DNA from: an uncultured Lachnospiraceae bacterium | GTDB lineage: Bacteria > Bacillota > Clostridia > Lachnospirales > Lachnospiraceae | Reading direction: 5' to 3' | DNA: 28,715 nt | Assembly: GCA_910579685.1 (NCBI GenBank) | Contig: CAJTVN010000045.1 | Coordinates: 1-28,715 of the forward strand | Shown here: piece after piece, positions 1 to 7,472 of the stretch | How the letters are laid out: every line of letters starts with the position of its first letter | How positions within the stretch are numbered: position 1 is the stretch's first letter | The notes under the pieces: generated by a model | Seen by the model: only the letters and a program-made list of their open reading frames with translations | The model's database searches: none | What the model was told of the DNA's origin: nothing | Made by a program: the position numbers and the translations under genes

Positions 1-77
1 CCCTGCCATTCGCCGGCTCCGGCTGGCAGGGCTGCGGTGCCAAACGCACAGGTGGAAAAATGTTCAAATAAATGAAC
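1..77. other. Left-edge non-coding stretch with a GC-rich hairpin
   Basis: Positions 1-8 (CCCTGCCA) pair with 24-31 (TGGCAGGG), and an inner GCCGG/CCGGC repeat lies at 12-23, giving a strong stem. It lies just beyond the stop of the minus-strand permease gene and could help end that transcript, but no T-run follows on either strand. Short open frames on the plus strand reach stops at about 71 and 75, so the 3' end of a converging gene from outside the window cannot be excluded. I recognise no protein family in them. Confidence 0.35.
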
Positions 78-965
78 TCAGCTCTTCACGGCGCCGATCA
101 TCACGCCCTGCACGAAATGCTTCTGGAAAAAGGGGTAAATGACCGTAATCGGCAGCACGGTGATCACGATGGTGGAAAATTTCAGAGCCTCGAATAAGTA
201 TTGGCGCTCTGCTCCGGTGCTTCCTCCGGTGCTTGTGGTCGCCTGCTGGTTTGCCACAAGAATATCGCGAAGGTACAGCTGAATCGGCTTCAATTCCCTG
301 CTTTTCAGATAGATCATGGGGTTGAAATATTCATTCCAGTGCCCCACCGCATAAAAAATGATCAGCACGGAAAGGATGGGCTTTGATATGGGTATAATGA
401 TTTTCCAGAGAATGGTGAAATCATTGGCGCCGTCCAAATGTGCCGATTCCGACAATTCCTCCGGCAGAGCCTCAAAAAAGCTCCTGGCAACAATCAGATT
501 GTATGCGCTGACAGCAGTCGGAACGATCAGCGCCCAGGGCGTGTCGTATAATCCAAGCCGGTTCACCACAATGTAGGAAGGGATGATACCGCCGGAGACA
601 AACATGGTAACTGTTATAAAGACGGAAATCTGATTGCGCAGAAAGAATTTGCGGATGGACAGGGCATAGGCCGCCATGATGGTCAAAACCATGTTCACCA
701 GCGTTCCAACTACAGTATACCAGACCGTATTGTAATAGGCCACAAACACGTCCTTCTGATTTAACAGCGTTTCATAGGACTGCAGCGAAAAATTAACCGG
801 CCACAGAATCACGTCGCGCCTGATCACATTTAAGGGGTTGCTTAAGGAATTGGCGATCACATACAAAAAAGGATATAACGTGATAAACGCCGCAAACAAA
901 ACTATAATATAGATAACAATCGTGCCGATCCGGCCGCTTTCTCTCAGACTTTTTTTCCTTCGCAT
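78..965 (-). CDS. Carbohydrate ABC transporter permease, LplC/YtcP type
   Basis: This is an inner-membrane permease of 295 residues, the usual length for the second (LplC/MalG-like) permease of Firmicute oligosaccharide importers. Several hydrophobic segments are visible, starting with one at about residues 15-38. The cytoplasmic EAA loop appears as ESAHLDGANDFTILWK followed by IPISKPIL, the contact site for an ATPase subunit. The C-terminus (FVQGVMIGAVKS) is typical of this subfamily. It is the last gene of a three-gene minus-strand unit, 11 bases after the LplB-type permease, with a Shine-Dalgarno site just upstream of its ATG. No ATP-binding subunit is encoded nearby, so an MsmX-like shared ATPase is inferred. 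The substrate is unknown; no sugar-processing gene of this unit lies within the window. Confidence 0.93.
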   Translation of the reverse strand: MRRKKSLRESGRIGTIVIYIIVLFAAFITLYPFLYVIANSLSNPLNVIRRDVILWPVNFSLQSYETLLNQKDVFVAYYNTVWYTVVGTLVNMVLTIMAAYALSIRKFFLRNQISVFITVTMFVSGGIIPSYIVVNRLGLYDTPWALIVPTAVSAYNLIVARSFFEALPEELSESAHLDGANDFTILWKIIIPISKPILSVLIIFYAVGHWNEYFNPMIYLKSRELKPIQLYLRDILVANQQATTSTGGSTGAERQYLFEALKFSTIVITVLPITVIYPFFQKHFVQGVMIGAVKS

Positions 966-976
966 ACTGCCGCCTC

Positions 977-1906
977 CTAAAATAAAGATGTATCGCTGAA
1001 TTTCCGGCTGAATGCGTTTGCAGCCAGAATCAGGACCAGACTGACCATACAGTTAAACAGGCCGATTGCGGTTCCATAGGAAAAGTCTGAATTCAGCAGG
1101 CCCACCCGGTATACGTAGGTGGAAATCACATCCGCCGTCTCGTAGGTCGCCTCGTTATACATCAGTATGATTTTTTCAAATCCCACGCTTAAGAGCCATC
1201 CGATTCTCATGATCAGAAGCACGATAATGGTAGGCGAAATGCAGGGAAGAGTGACATAAAACATTTTTTTCCATCTGCCCGCCCCGTCCACGATTGCCGC
1301 CTCGTAAAGCTCCGGATTCACGCCGGATATAGCTGCAAAATAGATAATGGAATCCCAGCCAAAGTTCTGCCAGATATTCGAAAATACATAGAGCCATCGG
1401 AACAGGCCTGCGGAAGAAAAGAAATTCACAGGCGTTCCGCCAAGGGCTGCAATGGCTAGGTTCACAATGCCGTCCGTGGGAGAAAGGAAAATCTTCATCA
1501 TACCAACCACTACTACCACGGAGATAAAGTGGGGAAGGTAAGAAAAAGTCTGTACGGCTCTCTTTACCCAGTTTGTTTTAATTTCGTTGAGCAGCAGGGC
1601 GAAGAGAATCGGTACCGGAAATCCCATGATCAGATCCATAAAGCTCAGCAAAAAAGTGTTGCGGATCAGCCGGAACGCATAGGGGCTCTCAAAAAAACGG
1701 ATAAAATGGGTCAAACCAACCCAGCTGCTTCCCGTAATCCCTTTCCGGACATTGTAATCCTGAAACGCCACCACGTTCCACAGCATGGGAACATAGTGAA
1801 AGATAAGAAAATATAAAATGCACGGGAGCACCATCAGTATCAGAAGGCGGTCTCTTTTTAACAGTTTCCTGAGAGGTTCCTTTTTTGTGTTTTTGGTTTT
1901 CTGCAT
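977..1906 (-). CDS. Sugar ABC transporter permease, LplB type
   Basis: The 309-residue protein is the first permease of the cassette. Its basic N-terminus is followed by a transmembrane segment at about residues 20-42, and several more follow. The EAA loop reads YEAAIVDGAGRWKKMFYVTL, close to the consensus EAA---G---------I-LP. It would pair with the product of the gene at 78-965 to form the membrane channel for a sugar or oligosaccharide delivered by the lipoprotein encoded upstream. The ATG is preceded by an AGGAGG-like site (read on the minus strand around 1910-1917). A hairpin at 1974-2005 separates it from the binding-protein gene and probably lowers its expression relative to that gene. 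Confidence 0.94.
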   Translation of the reverse strand: MQKTKNTKKEPLRKLLKRDRLLILMVLPCILYFLIFHYVPMLWNVVAFQDYNVRKGITGSSWVGLTHFIRFFESPYAFRLIRNTFLLSFMDLIMGFPVPILFALLLNEIKTNWVKRAVQTFSYLPHFISVVVVVGMMKIFLSPTDGIVNLAIAALGGTPVNFFSSAGLFRWLYVFSNIWQNFGWDSIIYFAAISGVNPELYEAAIVDGAGRWKKMFYVTLPCISPTIIVLLIMRIGWLLSVGFEKIILMYNEATYETADVISTYVYRVGLLNSDFSYGTAIGLFNCMVSLVLILAANAFSRKFSDTSLF

Positions 1907-1973
1907 GTCTCCTCCTGTCTGTCATCCCGGGTGATACCCTGAGATCATGAGAAAATAGTTTTATCTTATGAAA

Positions 1974-2005
1974 GTCAGGGCCATCGAAAAACCGACGGCC
2001 CTGAC
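1974..2005 (-). terminator. Intercistronic hairpin between binding protein and permeases
   Basis: The nine-base arms GTCAGGGCC (1974-1982) and GGCCCTGAC (1997-2005) are perfectly complementary, and a few more inner pairs are possible. Read on the minus strand, it lies just after the binding-protein stop codon and is followed by a short T-containing stretch. It is best read as a partial terminator or RNA-stabilising hairpin that yields more binding protein than permease. The second ABC cassette has a hairpin at the equivalent place (19498-19526). Confidence 0.7.
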
Positions 2006-2032
2006 AGTGGTTCTTCAAATAATTATCTCATG

Positions 2033-3751
2033 TTACTGCATTACTTCCTGGGATCGGTCATACCAGGCCTGCTTTACGGCAACCACATCCTCGATCCCCA
2101 TACTCTTTAAGGTGTCCACATAGGCGCTCCATTCGGAAAGAGGCCGGTTGCCTGTGATAAATTTCACTACGTTTTCCCTTACATAAGTGTCGATGTCAGG
2201 CCATTTTTCCGTATAAATTTTATTCTCTTCCTCTGTTCCGATGGCAATGGGAACCCGGTCGGACATGATATCCTTAAATTGGTTGTAGGCTTCGTCAAAG
2301 TAAGAGCCCACATACATTGCCCGGAAAGGCTCGCCGCTCTCGTTTCCAACGAAATTCGGCCACCCGCCGAGACCCCGCATCACATCAATTGCGCTGGTAC
2401 CGCTGTTCACCACTTTGTCCGTAAAAGCCCTCTGTCCGTTTTCTTCCGTGAAGGTATCACCCTCAAAGCCCCAGTAACGCAGAGTTGCGGATTCCTCGGA
2501 AGCGTATACCCAGTCGAGCCACTGCACGGCCAGCTTGGGATTCGTGCAGTCCACGGTCACGGCATAATAATCGTGGAAAGACTGCCTTTTGCTGATAGTG
2601 GGCTTGTTGTCCGGATAATTTTCATTTGTCAGCGCAGGGATAAACACATAATGTCCGTCCGGATTTGTGGCCTCAACCAGATCGTCCTTTCCAATCACGT
2701 TGTCCGTGGAGGAAACGGTCTGTCCTCCCAGCCTGTCCTGCGAAATCAGGGAATCCGAATCGGAGCCGTCCGTGGTCGTGCTGAGGAGCCCTTCCGCATA
2801 CCACTGGTTGAGGGTGGTCAGGCAGTCTAAAAATTTGTCGTCCATCAGGTCAAAGGCAACCATGCCATCGTCGGACACAGACCATACGTCCGTGTTGTTA
2901 AAGCCAAAAGCCTCTTTGAATGTGTAGAGACCGAACATCTGGTCATTCTGATATCCCAGAGGGATCTCGTCCTTCTTTCCGTTTCCGTTGGGATCCTGAT
3001 CCCGGAACGCCACCAGTACGTCATGGTATTCGTCAATGGTAGTGGGCATGTCCAGTCCCAGCTTATCCAGCCAGTCCTGGCGGATAATATTCCACATAAG
3101 CACATAGTTGTTGATATCAAACTCCGCATGAGGAAGACCGTAAATATTTCCGTCCGGGGATGTGGCCTGCGCCTCATAAACAGGCTGTTCGTTAAAGAGC
3201 CGGTACAGGTTTGGGGTGTCCGTCTCATTGATATAATCCTTTATATTTACAAGAAGGCCCTGTGAGCTGTAGTCGGCAAGCCCGGTGGTTCCGTTTGGAA
3301 TGCGGATAATATCAGGAAGCTCGCTTCCCGAGGCCAGTCTTGTCTGTGCCACTGTGTTGTAATCTCCGCTGCCAACGCATTCCCAGTCAATGTTAACACC
3401 CGTGATCTTCTCAATCTCATTTTCAATCGCAAGGCCTTCCTCGGAATCATAGTAGGCGGATGCATGCCAGTTCTGGTAGGTTAAGATGGAGAGAGTCTCG
3501 CTTCCGGGATCGCACAGGGGCAGATAAGAGCTTTCCTGCGTCTCGCCCGATGTAGTGTTTTCTTCAGCTGCAGAGGCCCCGGCGGTTTCCGTTTCCTGTT
3601 CCTGAACAGGTTCCTGTGCGGCTTCTTCCTTCGGGGCTTCCTGCGTCTCGTTTTTGGACGTGCCGGAGCCGGAACCCGGTACGCACCCGGCCAGAGTGCC
3701 GAGGATGAGGCCGCCTGTCAAAAGAATGGATAAAAATCTCCTTTGTTTCAT
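2033..3751 (-). CDS. Extracellular sugar-binding lipoprotein (LplA-like)
   Basis: This is the 572-residue substrate-binding protein of the ABC importer, predicted to be anchored outside the membrane by lipidation. The N-terminus has a positively charged start, a hydrophobic stretch and the lipobox LAGC with the acceptor Cys at residue 23. A low-complexity acidic/Thr/Ser/Gln linker (about residues 27-85) follows. The mature domain includes the typical DPNGNGKKDEIPLG segment of large oligosaccharide-binding proteins. I chose the ATG at 3751 rather than an in-frame ATG at 3859: it is preceded by AGGAGG at good spacing and begins a proper signal peptide, while the longer form would bury it. The gene is first in the operon and diverges from an AraC regulator. 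The ligand cannot be told from sequence. Confidence 0.93.
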   Translation of the reverse strand: MKQRRFLSILLTGGLILGTLAGCVPGSGSGTSKNETQEAPKEEAAQEPVQEQETETAGASAAEENTTSGETQESSYLPLCDPGSETLSILTYQNWHASAYYDSEEGLAIENEIEKITGVNIDWECVGSGDYNTVAQTRLASGSELPDIIRIPNGTTGLADYSSQGLLVNIKDYINETDTPNLYRLFNEQPVYEAQATSPDGNIYGLPHAEFDINNYVLMWNIIRQDWLDKLGLDMPTTIDEYHDVLVAFRDQDPNGNGKKDEIPLGYQNDQMFGLYTFKEAFGFNNTDVWSVSDDGMVAFDLMDDKFLDCLTTLNQWYAEGLLSTTTDGSDSDSLISQDRLGGQTVSSTDNVIGKDDLVEATNPDGHYVFIPALTNENYPDNKPTISKRQSFHDYYAVTVDCTNPKLAVQWLDWVYASEESATLRYWGFEGDTFTEENGQRAFTDKVVNSGTSAIDVMRGLGGWPNFVGNESGEPFRAMYVGSYFDEAYNQFKDIMSDRVPIAIGTEEENKIYTEKWPDIDTYVRENVVKFITGNRPLSEWSAYVDTLKSMGIEDVVAVKQAWYDRSQEVMQ

Positions 3752-4113
3752 AAAAATCCTCCTTTTTTCTTCGGGTAGTATGGAATCATTTGAAATATAT
3801 TTGTGCATTTTACATGTATTTAGTCGACAAATACTGATTAAACTATACTTATTATACAATTTTTGTATTAATTATGATATGTTCATAAGATGTATTTTGT
3901 ATCAAAAAGTAATTTCCGAATTAAGGAAGAAATCTTCCCAGCAGTTTTCGATATCAGGAAAGAAAGTACCATTGAACTATTTATTTTTGGGGATTATAAT
4001 AAAATTTGAGAAGAATAAAACATTTTGACAAAGAAAATATTTGCCGGATCTTTCTTCTTTTCTGTATCAAAAAGTTATAAATTGTATGAAATCTGTATTA
4101 GCGGAGGTGCCTT
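3752..4113. promoter_or_regulatory. Divergent promoter region with a 13-bp direct repeat
   Basis: This 362-base AT-rich gap separates the minus-strand ABC operon from the plus-strand AraC gene. The sequence TGTATCAAAAAGT occurs twice in the same orientation, at 3898-3910 and 4063-4075, and such spaced direct repeats suit binding by an AraC-type regulator. A TATAAT-like -10 on the minus strand lies at 3851-3856, but I see no good -35 partner. TTGACA occurs at 4025-4030 on the plus strand without a well-placed -10. GGAGG at 4103-4107 is the ribosome site of the AraC gene. No convincing small gene is present. Confidence 0.5.
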
Positions 4114-5013
4114 ATGAGTCAGACGGTTGCCTATCGGTTTAATGTCGCTTCACCGGTTACTTACATCCGGACGGGGAAGTTCGAAGCGCTTTCCTCAAAA
4201 TGGATGCATCATGCCATGCCCCTGGATGATTATGAACTGATCGTGGAGACAAAGGGAAACCTGTATCTGCAGTATCTGAATGAGAAATATACCCTGACGC
4301 CGGGGGAATATCTTTTAATGCAGGCGCCTGTGGAAAAGTCAGAGAATTACCGAAAGATACGGAAAGGATTTCGGGAGTCGGAATGCAATTTTTACTGGCT
4401 TCATTTTTCCTGTTCCAAGGTAACTCTGACACAGAATATGAGTACTTATCCCATTGATCATGGCCGAAGCGACATCCTGGTGCCGCTGCAGAAACAGCTT
4501 CTCTATCCGGATCGTGTTTTACTTCTGATGCGTCAGCTTCAAAATTGTATCCGTTCCGGCTATGACACGCACTATGCGGATTATATGTGTACGCTGATTC
4601 TCTGTGAGATTGCAAATCAGAGTACCAATTCCCTGCTGGAAAAGAATGAGCCGTTCCAGAAGCAGTCTGCACAAAAGCAGCTTTACAGCGATATCATAGA
4701 TTATATCAATTATTTCATTACGGATAATATCAGGGTTTCCACGATTGCCAGTCATTTTGGTTACAACGAAAAGTATCTTTCCCAGTATTTTAAGGGAGTT
4801 TCCGGAATGAGTCTGAAACAGTATATCCTGAATCAGAAAATGGAGCGGGCCAATTTTCTGCTCAGTGACTCGAACATGAGCATCAGCGCAATCTCGGATT
4901 CGCTGGGATTTTCGGATTATCACAATTTTGCGCGCACCTACAAAAATATTACGGCCATGACTCCTTCTGAATACAGGACCCTGTATGCGAAACGAATTTT
5001 GAATCATGATTAA
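4114..5013 (+). CDS. AraC-family transcriptional regulator, soluble one-component type
   Basis: The 299-residue protein has a presumed sugar-sensing N-terminal cupin-like half (about residues 10-110, including a GEYLLM segment typical of AraC_binding domains). Its C-terminal AraC/XylS DNA-binding domain covers about residues 193-290. The two helix-turn-helix units are visible: ISTIASHFGYNEKYLSQYFK-like at about 207-227, and SISAISDSLGFSDYHNFART at about 256-275, followed by the MTPSEYR signature. It carries no membrane segment. The start is fixed by GGAGG seven bases upstream of the ATG. Its position back to back with the LplABC-type operon suggests that it controls that operon, probably through the repeated TGTATCAAAAAGT sites. 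The effector is unknown. Confidence 0.93.
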   Translation: MSQTVAYRFNVASPVTYIRTGKFEALSSKWMHHAMPLDDYELIVETKGNLYLQYLNEKYTLTPGEYLLMQAPVEKSENYRKIRKGFRESECNFYWLHFSCSKVTLTQNMSTYPIDHGRSDILVPLQKQLLYPDRVLLLMRQLQNCIRSGYDTHYADYMCTLILCEIANQSTNSLLEKNEPFQKQSAQKQLYSDIIDYINYFITDNIRVSTIASHFGYNEKYLSQYFKGVSGMSLKQYILNQKMERANFLLSDSNMSISAISDSLGFSDYHNFARTYKNITAMTPSEYRTLYAKRILNHD

Positions 5014-5045
5014 AGACGGGTCAGTTTTGGAATAGCAGGCGAAAT

Positions 5046-5074
5046 TTGACAGATCCGGATAAGAATGCTATTAT
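5046..5074 (+). promoter_or_regulatory. Sigma-A promoter of the thiamine unit
   Basis: TTGACA (5046-5051) and TATTAT (5069-5074) are separated by 17 bases. The predicted start is near 5081, about 25 bases before the TPP aptamer, which is a fitting arrangement for a riboswitch-controlled transcript. Confidence 0.75.
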
Positions 5075-5105
5075 GAGAAAAACAATTCAATAGAAATGAC
5101 ACATG

Positions 5106-5187
5106 TTTGCGAGGGAACTGGACAAGTTGAAAAAGGTAAGACCTGACCTCTGGACCTGTCGGCTAATACCGGCGTAGGGAAGCAATT
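5106..5187 (+). promoter_or_regulatory. TPP (thiamine pyrophosphate) riboswitch aptamer
   Basis: The 3' half is strongly diagnostic: ACCTG at 5154-5158, a P4/P5 arm with CTAATACCGGCGTAGGGAA and the closing GCAA (5182-5185) pairing with TTGC (5107-5110) as P1. P2 forms from GAGG (5111-5114) with CCTC (5147-5150), and P3 from AACT (5116-5119) with AGTT (5125-5128). A small P3a hairpin (AGGT-AAG-ACCT, 5134-5144) follows. The pyrimidine-binding loop, normally TGAGA, reads TGAAA at 5128-5132. The genes downstream are thiD and thiE, which supports the call independently. Binding of TPP is expected to favour the terminator at 5210-5241 and so shut off the operon. Confidence 0.9.
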
Positions 5188-5209
5188 TCTTACGCCGCAG
5201 TGCGCCTGA

Positions 5210-5241
5210 AAGAGCTTCTTTTTTATGAGGCTCTTATTTTT
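5210..5241 (+). terminator. Riboswitch-controlled transcription terminator
   Basis: The arms AAGAGCTTC (5210-5218) and GAGGCTCTT (5227-5235) form a nine-pair stem with one G-U pair, followed by ATTTTT. It lies about 25 bases after the aptamer and about 125 bases before thiD, so it is the likely expression platform. Confidence 0.85.
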
Positions 5242-5365
5242 ATGTGCAGGGGCGCACAGATGAAATTGTCGCTTACGCCCCGTGCGACGAGTAGGAAAGA
5301 TAAACCCTTCCTGCCCAATCAAACGAATCCGGCTTCCCGGGCATACAGGAAGGAGGAAATTCAGA

Positions 5366-6187
5366 ATGAAAACAGTACTCACAATTGCGGGATCGGACTG
5401 CAGCGGCGGCGCAGGCATTCAGGCGGATCTGAAAACCTTTTCGGCGCAGGGCGTATTTGGAATGAGCGTGATTGTCTCCGTGGTTGCGGAGAATACCAGC
5501 CGGGTGATCGGTATCCAGGATATTGCGCCAAAGATGATTGAAAAGCAGATGGATGCGGTGTTTGAGGACATTGAGGTGCATGCGGTGAAGGTGGGAATGC
5601 TCTCATCGGCGGGCTGCATGAGGGCGGTGGCAGGGAGGCTTGTGCAGTACGGGCCGGAGCATGTTGTTGTGGATCCGGTCATGGTTGCCAAGAACGGCTG
5701 TCCTCTCATGGATCCAAAGGCCGCAGAGACGCTGATCCGCCAGATTCTTCCCCTTGCCCATGTACTGACGCCGAACATCCCGGAGGCGGAGCGGATCGCC
5801 GATATGCAGATCCGCTCTGTGGACGATATGGAAGCTGCGGCCAGAAAGATTCATTCCATGGGCTGCAAAGCCGTGGTGGTGAAGGGCGGACACAGCTGCG
5901 GGAATGCTCTGGATGTATTGTTTGACGGAAAAAGAGTGCAATATTTTGAGACAGAGCGCATCCGTACGAAGAATACGCATGGCACGGGCTGTACCTTTTC
6001 CTCCGCCATTGCCTCACAGCTGGCAAAGGGGGCGGATCTTTGCGAGGCAGTTAAGAGGGCAAAGGATTATGTTACCATGGCTATTGCACACGCTCTTCCA
6101 ATCGGTAAAGGCTGCGGGCCCACCCACCATTTTTACGAGCTCTACAGGAATGGACTTCCAAAAGAGGAAAGCGAGGTGGAACCGTGA
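5366..6187 (+). CDS. thiD: Hydroxymethylpyrimidine/phosphomethylpyrimidine kinase
   Basis: This 273-residue ribokinase-fold enzyme phosphorylates HMP and HMP-phosphate to HMP-pyrophosphate, the pyrimidine donor for thiamine synthesis. The N-terminus MKTVLTIAGSDCSGGAGIQA carries the ThiD substrate-binding signature. VVVDPVMVAKNG and VLTPNIPEAE are conserved core blocks. HGTGCTFSSAIAS near residue 205-220 is the ATP/anion-hole motif with the catalytic Cys. The ATG at 5366 is chosen because GGAGG lies just upstream; an in-frame ATG at 5282 would add a tail without homology and lacks a good ribosome site. It sits behind a TPP riboswitch and overlaps thiE by four bases, so the two are translationally coupled. 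Confidence 0.96.
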   Translation: MKTVLTIAGSDCSGGAGIQADLKTFSAQGVFGMSVIVSVVAENTSRVIGIQDIAPKMIEKQMDAVFEDIEVHAVKVGMLSSAGCMRAVAGRLVQYGPEHVVVDPVMVAKNGCPLMDPKAAETLIRQILPLAHVLTPNIPEAERIADMQIRSVDDMEAAARKIHSMGCKAVVVKGGHSCGNALDVLFDGKRVQYFETERIRTKNTHGTGCTFSSAIASQLAKGADLCEAVKRAKDYVTMAIAHALPIGKGCGPTHHFYELYRNGLPKEESEVEP

Positions 6188-6804
6188 AAATTGATTATTC
6201 CTTATATCTGGTGACGGACCGGAAATCTATTGGAGAGAGGACATTGGCGGAAGCGGTGGAGCAGGCGCTTCTTGGCGGCTGTTCCATGGTACAGCTTCGG
6301 GAAAAGGAGTGTTCCGCCCTGGATTTTTACAGACAGGCGCTCTGTGTAAAGCGGATCACGGAAAAATACCAGGTGCCTTTGATTCTGAACGACCGGGCAG
6401 ACATTGCCCTGGCCGTGGGGGCGGACGGCGTGCATATTGGACAGAGCGATCTTCCGGCCCGGGCCGTCCGCAGGCTGATCGGAGAAAACAGGATTCTTGG
6501 CGTCTCCGTCTCTTCCCTGAAACAGGCGCAGCAGGCGGTAAGAGACGGGGCCGATTATCTGGGCGTTGGCGCCATGTTCCCCACAAAGAGCAAAGCGGAC
6601 GCTGAAAGGGTGTCCCTGGAGGAGCTTGCCAGGATCCGCCGAATGAGTGATTTGCCCATCGTGGTCATCGGAGGAATCAACCGGGAGAATGCGGGACTGT
6701 TTCGATCTATGGGGATCGACGGTCTTGCGGTGATCTCAGCCGTGCTGGGGCAGCCGGATATCAGGAAGGCCGCTGTCAGGATGAGAGAGGCCGTAAAGTC
6801 TTGA
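6184..6804 (+). CDS. thiE: Thiamine-phosphate synthase
   Basis: The 206-residue TIM-barrel enzyme joins HMP-pyrophosphate and the thiazole phosphate to give thiamine phosphate, and has the full length of the family. Diagnostic segments are MVQLREKE (pyrophosphate-binding strand), LILNDRADIALAVGADGVHI, a GVGAMFPTKSKADA block that binds the thiazole phosphate, and PIVVIGGIN. It starts at GTG 6184 within the sequence CCGTGAAA, so its start codon overlaps the thiD stop (TGA 6185-6187). No thiazole kinase (thiM) or thiazole-synthesis gene is next to it, so the thiazole half must come from genes elsewhere or from salvage. Confidence 0.96.
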   Translation: MKIDYSLYLVTDRKSIGERTLAEAVEQALLGGCSMVQLREKECSALDFYRQALCVKRITEKYQVPLILNDRADIALAVGADGVHIGQSDLPARAVRRLIGENRILGVSVSSLKQAQQAVRDGADYLGVGAMFPTKSKADAERVSLEELARIRRMSDLPIVVIGGINRENAGLFRSMGIDGLAVISAVLGQPDIRKAAVRMREAVKS

Positions 6805-6860
6805 TAAGAGTATGTAGAAATACTATAATAGTTGTTGGGGGTCAAAAGGTATTTTGACCC
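6801..6860 (+). promoter_or_regulatory. Promoter followed by a perfect dyad, upstream of the EamA gene
   Basis: TTGATA (6801-6806, overlapping the thiE stop) and TATAAT (6824-6829) are 17 bases apart. The predicted start (about 6836) abuts a perfect inverted repeat, GGGTCAAAA (6839-6847), loop GGTA, TTTTGACCC (6852-6860). No T-run follows, so this is less like a terminator than like a repressor operator or a hairpin at the 5' end of the mRNA. It could also help stop thiE transcripts. Confidence 0.55.
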
Positions 6861-6919
6861 TGGCATCTATAATAAGGCTTAGCATAAGAAAACGGTATGT
6901 GAGATAGGGGGTAATATAT

Positions 6920-7333
6920 ATGTGGATTTTGTTTGCGATATTGTCCGCACTGTTTGCGGCGTTAACGTCCATATTGGCTAAAATTGGCATAGAGGGCGTT
7001 AATTCAAATCTTGCAACGGCAATACGGACAGTGGTGGTTGTGGTTATGTCATGGGGAATGGTGTTTTTGACAAATACGCAGAGCGGTATAACGCAGATCA
7101 GTAAAAAAAGCTGGATTTTCCTGATTCTTTCCGGACTGGCAACCGGTGCGTCATGGCTCTGTTATTACCGGGCATTGCAGACGGGAGAGGCCTCCAAGGT
7201 GGTTCCCATTGACAAGCTCAGCGTTGTAATCACTCTTTTGCTTGCGTTCGTTTTCCTTCATGAACAATTTACGGTAAAGTCGCTGATCGGATGCGTACTG
7301 ATTGGCGCAGGGACATTGTTCATGGTTATATGA
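6920..7333 (+). CDS. Small EamA-type (DMT superfamily) membrane transporter
   Basis: The 137-residue protein is a single EamA unit. It has a hydrophobic segment at residues 2-20 with the AALTSILAKIG motif typical of drug/metabolite transporters, then segments at about 34-52, 67-86, 94-112 and 118-137. The blocks GLATGASWLCYYRALQTGEASKV and VVITLLLAFVFLHE match the conserved EamA core (the second ends in the typical LHE). Half-length members such as this are common and probably act as dimers. It lies after thiE with its own promoter, so a link to thiamine is possible but unproven. GGGGG precedes the ATG at a suitable distance. The substrate is unknown. Confidence 0.85.
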   Translation: MWILFAILSALFAALTSILAKIGIEGVNSNLATAIRTVVVVVMSWGMVFLTNTQSGITQISKKSWIFLILSGLATGASWLCYYRALQTGEASKVVPIDKLSVVITLLLAFVFLHEQFTVKSLIGCVLIGAGTLFMVI

Positions 7334-7472
7334 TCTGTTTCAAAGCGAATCTCCGGGTGTGTACAATGTACTGGGCAATGTCAATAAAACGGGCGGAAAA
7401 GGAAACCGGGGCTGGTAGATTTTTATCCGGCAATTTTTTATAATCTATTTAAATTGAACGGAGGTAATGAGT
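7334..7472 (+). other. Intergenic stretch before the XRE gene
   Basis: A TATAAT hexamer at 7439-7444 is a possible -10 for the regulator gene, though I see no good -35. GGAGG at 7460-7464 is the ribosome site. Nothing else is recognisable. Confidence 0.35.

Noticed and set aside
3752..3859. Longer start for the first binding protein at 3859
   Set aside because: It would place 36 non-signal residues before a perfect signal peptide; AGGAGG supports the start at 3751.
6837..6860. Mini-ykkC (guanidine-II) riboswitch before the EamA gene
   Set aside because: Only one hairpin is present and its loop is GGTA, not the ACGR loop of that class.
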